Shown in pieces: positions 38,998-47,800 of a stretch of DNA of 56,610 bases. The stretch is taken from assembly GCA_016928415.1 (NCBI GenBank), contig JAFGKU010000150.1:1-56610 (forward strand), written 5' to 3'. The notes below the pieces were generated by a model. The model worked only from the letters and a program-made list of their open reading frames with translations, was not told the origin of the DNA and ran no database searches. The position numbers were made by a program, and so were the translations under genes. The DNA comes from Spirochaetales bacterium (GTDB lineage: Bacteria > Spirochaetota > Spirochaetia > SZUA-6 > JAFGRV01). The stretch's first letter is position 1. Every line of letters begins with the position of its first letter.

Positions 38998-41900
38998 CTA
39001 CAGGATCCAGTCTTCTCCATTGTCCTCATTATTTATTGCAAGCGCCGCCTTGTCCGTGGCTCCCGATTTTGTCAGGGGCATATTGTCAAGAAAAACGAAT
39101 TTTTCGGGAATCATATACCACGGCAGTTCATAACTCAAATATTCCTTCAACAAAGACGTATCCGCTTTAACGTCTCCTGTCAGGTAGGCGCACAGACAAT
39201 CCACTCCCGTATTCATGTTCTTTTCAACCATAACGGCCGCCTTTTCTATATCCGGCCGCTCGGCAAGTTTCATCTCTATTTCAGCCGCTTCTATCCTGTA
39301 CCCCTTTATCTTCAACCGGTCGTCAATCCTGCCGCCTGAAAGTTCCACCGTGCCATCCGGCCGCATTAAAGCCTTATCGCCTGTCCTGAAAATTCTTTTT
39401 CCCATATCGCACGAATCGGGATTGTCAATAAATTTTCCGCCATTCCCCTCAGGACTATTCCAATAACCCATGGCCAGACCTTTGCCGGATATGCCTAATT
39501 CACCGGTTTCACCTTCAGGCACCAAATTGCCTTTCTCATCAATGATATGGAAACGGGTATTGTCTACGGGGAGGCTGACTGTGCAGCCCCCATTCGGGCC
39601 CGAAACGCTTATTCCGCTTACGAAAGTGCATTCCTCACATCCGTATTGGAACGACAGGTTACAGTCTCCCGTCATGGAATGCGTGATTTTTCCCGAGTCG
39701 GTAAGCAGGTGCCTGAGGGTCTTGTTGCCCAACAGGAGAAATTCATCCGCTATATGAACCGGTAAATAACAAATGGAAATACCGTTATTCACAAAAAAAT
39801 CGTTTATTCCCTTAATATCATAGGTTAACGAATCCTCCATAAAATACAGTGTCGCTCCCGCCAATAAACAGGGGAAAATAAGTCCGGGAAGGTTATTGTA
39901 CCCGGGATACACGGCAGTTCGATCATTTTCCGACAGGTTATAAACGCCGTTATGCCATGAACAGAGATTGATCAGGGCTTCCTCAGAAAGCATGATACCG
40001 GCGGGTCTTCCCCTGTCTCCGGATACAAATTCTATGCAGGAAACATTTTCCCGGGGATATTCCGCTTCCGGGACAACATCCAAGTTCTCCCCGCCCCGTT
40101 CATTGTCAAGAGGAATTATTTCCCCGGCAAGCAGCCGGTTCAAATCCACCCTCCCGGGCAGATAGGCAATTCCCTTTATTGCTTTAAGTTCCTCCTCAAC
40201 GGGAAGCAAATAACCCTTACCCGCCACAATTCCCTCATCCAGCATTTTCCCGACAATATCTCCAAAGGTTATCTCGCCTTCGCCAATCACCGCGATGTCT
40301 ACGTTCCTGTCCTTTAGAAGGGTTTTATAATCGCATGTTGCGTAGGGACCGCCGGTGACAATCGGTACGAACATATTCCATTGTCTTATTTTTTCAACGA
40401 CCCTGTGAAAAAAATCCTTGAAATAGGTGATGACACGGATCCCGATTAAATCGGGTTTGAAATCCTGTGTGATGGCATATAATTCGTTGTAATCAAAGAA
40501 ATCCACCATGGATACGGCGATCTTTCCAAAAACCTTGTCCCCGTATTGCCGATCCAGATAGGATTGCAATGACAAAAGCCCCATGGGTTCCACTATTGTA
40601 CCGGTAAATATATTTCTGTCCGTTTCAAAAGAAAAGGATAAATCCAGTAACAGGATTTTTAAAGGACTGCCGGATTTTTGTTTTGTATGCAGAACGTTTT
40701 CCATTTTATTGTTTAAATCCGTTACGGTAAAAACGTCATTGTCACAGGTTTCAGATGGCGGCAGTTCCTTTTCGTCAATTCCGAAAAACCGGAACAACTC
40801 ACCATAATTTTTTGCATTGATCTGCAAATAAGTGGCGTATTTATACACCAGTTCATCCTCTGTGTATATCTTCATCTGGTGCGGGAGTACCTGTAAAAGC
40901 CTTTCCTTTGACAGGAAATAGTTATTAACAAAATCGCTTCTGTATTGTAATGTGAAATTTTTGGGAAAAGGAAGGGTCTCCGGAAGTTCATGGTACCCCA
41001 AATCCATGGAACGGTCTATGGCTTCCTGGCTGATGCCGGATTCCAACGCGAATTTTTCCATCTCCGTATTGGGAAAAATTCGCAGGATATTAATGTAAGG
41101 GAAATGAAGCCAGCGAATACTTTTTATGAAATCCAGAGTCATCATCGCTTCCTCTTCGGTCTCGGTGGGAAAACCGTGCATCGTATAAAGTTCAATGCAG
41201 ACCTCAGGGTGTTTTTCACAAATGTATTCCAGATTATCCCTTAATTTTTCGATATTGAGATTTTTCCTGATAATTTTTTGCAGTCTTGGAGAAGCCGTCT
41301 CCAGGGCAAGAGGGAAATTGACGGTTCCGGCGGCTATCAGGAGGTTTATATATTCCTTTGTCAAAATATCTCCCCTTAATCCTGCCGGAAAATAAATTTG
41401 CACCTTAATGTTGTTTTTAATAATCTTTTCAAGAAGGGATGTCGTGCCCTTTACGTTAAAATTAAACAGCCCGTCCAGAAAAAGAAAACGCCTGACACCC
41501 ATATCATAATAAAGCCTGATTTCATCAAAAATATTTTCGGGGGACCGGCAAACATATTTTTTCCAAATTTTATGGCAATAAATGCAATTGTAGGCACACC
41601 CCCGTGAACCTAACAGGGATATATGGTTTTTCACTGAAGCCCAGCCCTTATGGTGCAAATATTTACCGTAGTCGATGTATGTACGGTTCAATACGGGGAG
41701 ATTGTCCAAATCACGAATGGGCGGCCTGGAATCCGTCAACTGTACCTGTTCTTTCGGAGAATCCGCCGCACCGCACAGTCCTTTATGCGAGTAATGCCTG
41801 AAAACATGTTTATCAGTGATTATAATGCCGTTGTCACCAACCATGGAGAGAAGCCGTTTTCCCGGATTGGCCGGATCAATAAGTATAAAGGCGCCGCCGG

Positions 41901-42144
41901 CTTTCAGCACTCCCAGCATGCCGACTACCATATGAGAGGAAGGCCGCACCAGGATGCCGACGGGAGCACCCGGTTTCAAACCCCTCTCCAGCAAACGACC
42001 GGCCAACCGCGAAGCCTTATCATCGAGTTGACGGAAGGTTAACGATTCGTTCATACAGACAACGGCTGTTTTGTCGGGCGTTTTTTTCAATCGCTCTTTA
42101 AAAAGTCCGTAGAGTGTTTTTTCTTTCCGATAATCGGACGTCAT
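38998..42144 (-). CDS. Adenylation domain interrupted by radical SAM and B12-type domains (copy A)
   Basis: A 1048-aa paralogue of the next gene with the same layout. Residues 1-115 are the N-terminal part of an A domain (GAPVGILVRPSS, LKAGGAFILIDPANP). The radical SAM part spans about 139-470, with C183, C187 and C190 in SRGCAYNCIYC and HGFPTETEEEA; the B12-type domain about 495-665 (LKILLLDLSFSFE, IVTGGPYATCDYK, IAVIGEGEITF); and the A domain resumes at about 698. Motif A3 is altered (SGDRGRPAG, no lysine), the amine-binding aspartate position is not aspartate, A7-A8 remain (FRTGDK, IKGYRIEAAEIE), and the A10 lysine is alanine (SGATDKAAL). Real adenylation is therefore doubtful. No T or C domain is present. 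It follows the radical SAM gene at 42157 after 12 bases. Confidence 0.87.
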   Translation of the reverse strand: MTSDYRKEKTLYGLFKERLKKTPDKTAVVCMNESLTFRQLDDKASRLAGRLLERGLKPGAPVGILVRPSSHMVVGMLGVLKAGGAFILIDPANPGKRLLSMVGDNGIIITDKHVFRHYSHKGLCGAADSPKEQVQLTDSRPPIRDLDNLPVLNRTYIDYGKYLHHKGWASVKNHISLLGSRGCAYNCIYCHKIWKKYVCRSPENIFDEIRLYYDMGVRRFLFLDGLFNFNVKGTTSLLEKIIKNNIKVQIYFPAGLRGDILTKEYINLLIAAGTVNFPLALETASPRLQKIIRKNLNIEKLRDNLEYICEKHPEVCIELYTMHGFPTETEEEAMMTLDFIKSIRWLHFPYINILRIFPNTEMEKFALESGISQEAIDRSMDLGYHELPETLPFPKNFTLQYRSDFVNNYFLSKERLLQVLPHQMKIYTEDELVYKYATYLQINAKNYGELFRFFGIDEKELPPSETCDNDVFTVTDLNNKMENVLHTKQKSGSPLKILLLDLSFSFETDRNIFTGTIVEPMGLLSLQSYLDRQYGDKVFGKIAVSMVDFFDYNELYAITQDFKPDLIGIRVITYFKDFFHRVVEKIRQWNMFVPIVTGGPYATCDYKTLLKDRNVDIAVIGEGEITFGDIVGKMLDEGIVAGKGYLLPVEEELKAIKGIAYLPGRVDLNRLLAGEIIPLDNERGGENLDVVPEAEYPRENVSCIEFVSGDRGRPAGIMLSEEALINLCSWHNGVYNLSENDRTAVYPGYNNLPGLIFPCLLAGATLYFMEDSLTYDIKGINDFFVNNGISICYLPVHIADEFLLLGNKTLRHLLTDSGKITHSMTGDCNLSFQYGCEECTFVSGISVSGPNGGCTVSLPVDNTRFHIIDEKGNLVPEGETGELGISGKGLAMGYWNSPEGNGGKFIDNPDSCDMGKRIFRTGDKALMRPDGTVELSGGRIDDRLKIKGYRIEAAEIEMKLAERPDIEKAAVMVEKNMNTGVDCLCAYLTGDVKADTSLLKEYLSYELPWYMIPEKFVFLDNMPLTKSGATDKAALAINNEDNGEDWIL

Positions 42145-42156
42145 AATTATATTACC

Positions 42157-43533
42157 TTATTTCTTCAGCGAAAGAATTTTATGCAAGGTATCCCTGTCCT
42201 CATTGTTAAGAACGTTTTGGGCCTTACGGTGCTTGAACATTAATTTCGTGGCCAGGTTTTCAAGATTTTCCCATTCCCGCGTGAATTGCTCAACGGGTAA
42301 TTTAGTTTTTACAACCAGATGTCTCCCGTCAAATTGATCCCAGTCCCTGGTGACATAGGAATGCATCGCATAGGCCGCGGTTCCCGGCAAAGGAATGAGC
42401 GGCGTGAAGGTGACAATGGAAAAATCCTTTTCCTCCACATACTCAGCCAGCTCCCTGAAATCCCTGACTTCCGCATCGGGATTGATGACAAATCCCCCCG
42501 CTATGGGTATATCAAGATCCTTAAGAATGGCGATGGCATTGTCATTGATCTTTCGAGTGGTGCCCTTTTTCAAGGTTTTCAGCCATTCATCCGAAATTCC
42601 TTCGAATCCCACACAGATGGAAATATCGTCGGATACGGTCTTTAATTTAGCGAGAACATCTCCGGCCCTTACAATACAGTCAGCCCGGGCGCTCATATTA
42701 ATGTGTTCCAACTGTATGTTTTTTTGTGTCAGTAAAGACACAATGGTATCCACCCTTTTTACATGTTGAAGAAAATTATCATCCACAAGGCTTATGGCAT
42801 TGATACCCATGCTTTTAAGTAAAAGTATTTCCTCTACAACCCTTTCAGGTGAATGACAACGCAATTTTCTACCGAAATATTCGGCGACTGTACAAAAAAT
42901 ACATCTGTTAGGGCATCCCCGGGAGGTAAAAACCGAACCCAGGGGAATTTGTGCCTGGTGATGGCGGTAATGTGAAAAATATTTTCTGGTCAGATGCCTG
43001 GCAGGAAACGGCAATGCGTCCAAATCCTCAACAGGCGGCCGTTTTTCGGTAAAACACAGGGTTCCGTTTTCCCTGTAGGCAAGGCCCTTAATTTTCCTGA
43101 AATCCCCGCCACTTTCCAGGGCTTCCACCAATTCCCGCATGGTATATTCACCTTCGCCAATTACATGAAAATCCACATTGGAATTGTCGAATTCTTCCGG
43201 AAGAAAGGCGACGGAGCTTCCTCCCGCAACAGTAATGGTTTCAGGATTGAATTCCTTGATGGTTTGAAGGACCTTCCTGGCGTTATTGACTCCCTGAATG
43301 GCAACACAGCTGACCCCGACAATATCGGGTTTGAAAGAACCCAGCTTTTCTGCAAGGTTCGGTTCAATGACCATATCCAGCAATTCCACATCGTGATCCT
43401 TAAGCATTGCCCCGATGAATTCCAGATTAAGGGGTTCCATAAGAAAACCTTTATGCATCATTGAAGAAAGCGAACCTTCATCAGAACCATCGCCCTGAAT
43501 CATTTTTGACGGTGAAATTAATAATATTTTCAT
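42157..43533 (-). CDS. B12-binding radical SAM protein (copy 3)
   Basis: A 458-aa cobalamin-type radical SAM protein. The N-terminal B12-type domain (about 1-148) opens MKILLISPSK and contains VGVSCVAIQG, VAGGSSVAF and FHVIGEGEYT. A KRPPVEDLDALPFPAR linker leads into the radical SAM domain with C207, C211 and C214 in SRGCPNRCIFC and LVDDNFLQH. Sequence and length agree with copies 1 and 2, and segments such as ISDEWLKTLKKGTT recur, so the three arose by duplication. By family it is most likely a methylase of an unactivated carbon, though other radical chemistry cannot be excluded. It sits between the thioester reductase gene and the first radical SAM-adenylation fusion. Confidence 0.88.
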   Translation of the reverse strand: MKILLISPSKMIQGDGSDEGSLSSMMHKGFLMEPLNLEFIGAMLKDHDVELLDMVIEPNLAEKLGSFKPDIVGVSCVAIQGVNNARKVLQTIKEFNPETITVAGGSSVAFLPEEFDNSNVDFHVIGEGEYTMRELVEALESGGDFRKIKGLAYRENGTLCFTEKRPPVEDLDALPFPARHLTRKYFSHYRHHQAQIPLGSVFTSRGCPNRCIFCTVAEYFGRKLRCHSPERVVEEILLLKSMGINAISLVDDNFLQHVKRVDTIVSLLTQKNIQLEHINMSARADCIVRAGDVLAKLKTVSDDISICVGFEGISDEWLKTLKKGTTRKINDNAIAILKDLDIPIAGGFVINPDAEVRDFRELAEYVEEKDFSIVTFTPLIPLPGTAAYAMHSYVTRDWDQFDGRHLVVKTKLPVEQFTREWENLENLATKLMFKHRKAQNVLNNEDRDTLHKILSLKK

Positions 43534-43601
43534 CTTTACCTAACTTTCCAAATTATTTTTTAATTTAAAACGGCTTAAAGGAGCCTTCCGAATAACAACC
43601 C

Positions 43602-44771
43602 TTAACCCGTCGTCTGCTTCACGGCCGCCGGGATGCTTAAGAAAATGGACGGTTTCTCCAGAATGCCCTTTTCTATGCAAAATGAAAAATAGCGGCTCAT
43701 TGCCGTGAAATCCACCCTGGGGCATTGAATCCGGGCATCTTTTAACGCTCCCCGGGTGTTTTCCTGCTCTAGAACGGGCATATCCTCATAAGATTCACCG
43801 CCGCTTTTCTCATATGAATCCGGATCAGGAAAACGAAAAATAATGGGAAACAGCATGTCATTGCCGCTTGTCTCTATTTTGGACAAAAGCATGGCATGCC
43901 ATTGCCGATAGGTCAAAAGCTTGACCGGAAACCCGAATTGGTCAATATAATTGTAAAAATCCCGCCAGGAAGAAAAGGTGGAATTGACTAAATGAAAATT
44001 TTTCCCGGTATATTGTTCTTGCAGGGATATGTAAACCAGGGCCTTGCTGACATAGTCAACGGGTGTAATGTTGAAATACAATGAAACATCGGGGACAGCG
44101 CTTTCCTTAACGCATGTTTTTATGACCCACCAGAATAAATCCTTGTCAGGGACAATACCGGTTCTCGAATCACCGAAAACCTCAACAAGCCGGTAAATAC
44201 TCACGGGTACACCTCTTTCCCGGGCCTCGTACAGCAATTTTTCAGCGACCCATTTGCTTTGGCCGTATCCCGTGTTTGCAACAGGCTGTTTGCCGGGAGA
44301 AATGGATTCGGTCAACCTTCGTTCCGATTCCCATTGTCCCCTGATTGTTCCCAGGATGGACGTGTAATGGACGGGTTTCAGCCTGGAAGTCACCGCCAGC
44401 CTTATAATTTCCTGCGTGCCGGATACATTGGGGGCCTTCAACTGCAAATACGGAAATACATGGTTCACATGGGCGCCGCAATGGTAGATGGAATCAACGC
44501 TCCCGCCCAAACGGCCGAATTCCGTCTCGCTCATTCCAAACATTGGTTTGGACAGATCTCCATTGACGGGTACGATACGCTTTTCGAATTCCCGGTCCCA
44601 TAAAGCGTATTTTTTCATGTTTTCCTTTATGCGCGGAAGGCCTTTTACATTATTATGTTCACGGACAAGACAGAATACGCATGCCTCCGTCTGGACAAGT
44701 AATTCATGCAATACATAAGCCCCGATAAATCCCGTGCTTCCCGTTAAAAATACAATCTTTTTTTCCTGCAT
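43602..44771 (-). CDS. Stand-alone thioester reductase (NRPS R-domain type SDR)
   Basis: A 389-aa extended short-chain dehydrogenase like the terminal R domains of Lys2, myxochelin synthetase and carboxylic acid reductase. The NADPH site is FLTGSTGFIGAYVL; the catalytic threonine/serine and Y-K pair lie in HYTSILGT and TGYGQSKWVAEK; later TPVDYVSKAL matches the substrate region. R domains cleave a carrier-bound thioester with NADPH to an aldehyde, sometimes on to an alcohol. Here it is a free protein encoded 49 bases after the A-KR-T protein, so that T domain is a natural substrate and this may be the release step (inference). A GTG six bases upstream is possible, but the ATG at 44771 has GGAG at proper spacing. 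Confidence 0.83.
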   Translation of the reverse strand: MQEKKIVFLTGSTGFIGAYVLHELLVQTEACVFCLVREHNNVKGLPRIKENMKKYALWDREFEKRIVPVNGDLSKPMFGMSETEFGRLGGSVDSIYHCGAHVNHVFPYLQLKAPNVSGTQEIIRLAVTSRLKPVHYTSILGTIRGQWESERRLTESISPGKQPVANTGYGQSKWVAEKLLYEARERGVPVSIYRLVEVFGDSRTGIVPDKDLFWWVIKTCVKESAVPDVSLYFNITPVDYVSKALVYISLQEQYTGKNFHLVNSTFSSWRDFYNYIDQFGFPVKLLTYRQWHAMLLSKIETSGNDMLFPIIFRFPDPDSYEKSGGESYEDMPVLEQENTRGALKDARIQCPRVDFTAMSRYFSFCIEKGILEKPSIFLSIPAAVKQTTG

Positions 44772-44820
44772 ATTCACTCCATATACCTGTCTGTTATCCG
44801 GTGACCCAACCGGACGGAAA

Positions 44821-47800
44821 TTACATTACTCCCGGCTTGATTTTTTCATCCAACACGGCCTCACTGGCAAAATCCACTTTTTCCGTGTTCCCGTCCGGGG
44901 ATATCTGCTGTCCTCCATTACTCATTTCTTCAATCATTTCCCCGATTCCCCTGATACTTGGTCTTTGGAAGATAAAATCCATGGAAAATTGACTGCCGCC
45001 GGTCAATTCCTTGATTTTATAGGCCAGCTGGGTAATCATGATGGAGTTAAACCCATGACTGAAAATATTATCATTCACTCCTATATGGGACTTACCGAGG
45101 ATCTCTTTCACTATCGCCAAAATATTCATTTCAATATCATTTGCTGGTTCATCCAGATGAGTGCTCATATCCGCGGATTCCATTAATTCTTTCAGTTCAG
45201 CCCTGTTGATTTCCCCGTTTTCCTTTTGAGGAAAGTCATTCATTTTCAGCATCCGCACAACCACGTTATGCGTGTGCCCCGTTTTATCCAAAATGGATCT
45301 AAAGCTGTTTAAAAGTATGGAGCCGGAGATATTTTCACCCTCCTTCAAGCGATAGCCGACAGTCAATGACTGTTCACTTTCAAACGGTTGGGCAAGGTGT
45401 TTTTCAACAGACCGGTTTTGACCGTTTAAGCCGATGTAAAGCTGTCCGGAATTGATGGATAATCCGACAAGTAAAGAAAAAACTCCCTTTAACTCGTCAA
45501 TCGGGTAATAACCGCTGGCCTTTGATACAGCCAACAGGTTCTCGGGAATATTCTCACTCATACCCACGCCCTGCCACATACTCCATCCAAAGGAATAACT
45601 GTTTTCATACCGGTTCAACCTCCTGTAAAGCATAAAACCGTCAAGAAAACTGTTAGAGGAAGAATAGGCCCCGGTAGCCGATCCCCCGAAAAAGCCGTTA
45701 ACGGAGGAAAACGCGACAAACAACAAATCTTTCCTGTCCCGGAGACAATTATGCAGGTTTAATGTTCCGTATACCTTGGCCCGGAAAACGGATTCAAAAT
45801 TCCCGATCGACTCTTTGGCGATAAAACGTTCCATCCTCGATTCCCAGGCGTCCCCGCCGTTATTCCGGGAAACGTCGCCAGCCAGATGGAATACTCCCGA
45901 CAGGGGACTCGAAAAATGCGCCTCTCCCCTTTTGATGCATTCACCGATGAAATCCGGATCGGCGATATCCCCGGGCATGTATATAAAACGGCCGTTAGTC
46001 GATTGGATTTCCCTGTAAGCCCTTATACGCTTATCCAATATGGGTGACGAATCGGGTGCGACTCCCCCCTCCTCCGGTAAAACCGTTCTCCCTATAATAA
46101 TCAATTTTACATTGAATTTGGAAATAAGCCATTTGGCCAGACGATGCCCGATGCCCCCGAGTCCGCCCGTCATTATGTACAAACCGTCCCTTTGTATGGC
46201 CTTTTTCTTAAGAAATTTGTTTCTGCAGTCAACTTTGGAGAGATAAAGGGCATAGCGGTTTCCCTTGCGGAACGCAACGTCCGACTGTCCATGATTCCAG
46301 GAAAATTCATCCATTAAACACCCGATAGCCGAATCGGAAACAGAATCCCCATCCAGATCAATGGCGATGCACCGGTAATGAGACATTTCCAGCGGTATTG
46401 TCCTTAAGAATCCCGACAAGGAGGACTTTTCAAAAGCCGCATCGTCATCCGCCAGAACACTATCACCATTGGAGGATACGACAAACAGGCCTATGCCGTC
46501 CCGGTGGTTGCCGGCTTCGAGCGCCTGGATCAAATTCAAAAGGCTGTAAACACCCAAAGACTGTGCTTCCCTTAATTGATCAATATTAATGATCTTTTTT
46601 CCGGGATAATAGGTCCAGAAATGAGCAACCGTATCAATGACGATTCCCCTGCATTCTATATATTCGATTAATTTTTTATAATCTTCCGCGTCCATGGCCC
46701 GGATAAGGACCCTGCCCTCATTTTCAATTTCAAACTTATCCCCGATCCCCACTTCGATAACCATTTTCCCCGTTCGCCTCAACGCGGATGCGATTTTATC
46801 GCTTAATCCGTTTGAATCACTGAACAAAAGATAATTCCGGCCTTCCCGTTTGGGCCTTAACCGGCAGAGATCCTCTCTAACCCACTTTTTCTCATAAAAC
46901 CAGTCCGGTACAAAGTCCTCATCCGTGTGTAAACCGTACTCCGCCAAAATGGCGTCATAAACACCTTTAACGTAATTATCCTTCAGCTTGGCCCTTTGCA
47001 CCTTGCCGCTTGTTGTTTTTGGAAAATCTTCCTTTTTCAGGGGCACAATAACCGCGGGGTTTACGCCTATACTTTCCTGAATACGCTGCCGGATTTTATT
47101 AATCAAGCTCTTAACCGATTCAGTGTTTTCCGTTGCCTTTGGAGAGAAAAAAACGACGAGATCTTCCGTTCCCACACTGTGATTATGAACGGAACAGACT
47201 CCCGTGTGGTTTATTTCTATTTCCTCCATATCCGCTATGGCGTTTTCAATATCGTGGGAGTAATAATTCGCCCCCCCTATAACCAGCATTTCTTTTTTTC
47301 TTCCGGCAATGGCTATCCTTTTATCGAACATGACGGCGAGATCACCCGTATCAAACCAGCCATCCGCTAAAAAGGCCTTTTTATTTTCCTCTTCACTTTT
47401 GAAATACCCGGGCATTATCACATTTCCTTTCAACTGTAAACGCCCTATAAAGCCCTCCGGCAAAATATTGTTGCCGGCATCCGTAATCCGCACCGAAATT
47501 TCCTCCAAAGGCTCACCTACCTCAATCAAACTGACACCTTCCGGATCCGATGCCTCCGTTTTTACCAGTGCGGAGGAAAGGGATGACGCCTTGACAAAAT
47601 GAATTGATTTTTCAAGGCTGAAATTATTGCAGTAGATGACTCCCGTACATGTTTCCGCCATACCGAAAGCGGTCTGAAAGACGCTTTCCCGTATTCCAAA
47701 AGGCTTTGTCAATTTTAAAAATTCTGCTACCACGGGGTAGGTTACCTGTTCGCCGGCGCTTTGAAGATTGTGAAGGCACGAAAGGTCCCATTTCCCGTTC

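Noticed and set aside
38919-39029. Upstream start for the second radical SAM-adenylation fusion
   Set aside because: It would overlap the preceding gene by 32 bases without a well-placed ribosome site; the ATG at 38918 has a strong GGAGGG and lies just before the A-domain homology.
43540-43725. A 61-aa minus-strand frame overlapping the end of the thioester reductase gene
   Set aside because: It lies in a different frame within the reductase C-terminus, has no ribosome site and no recognisable content.
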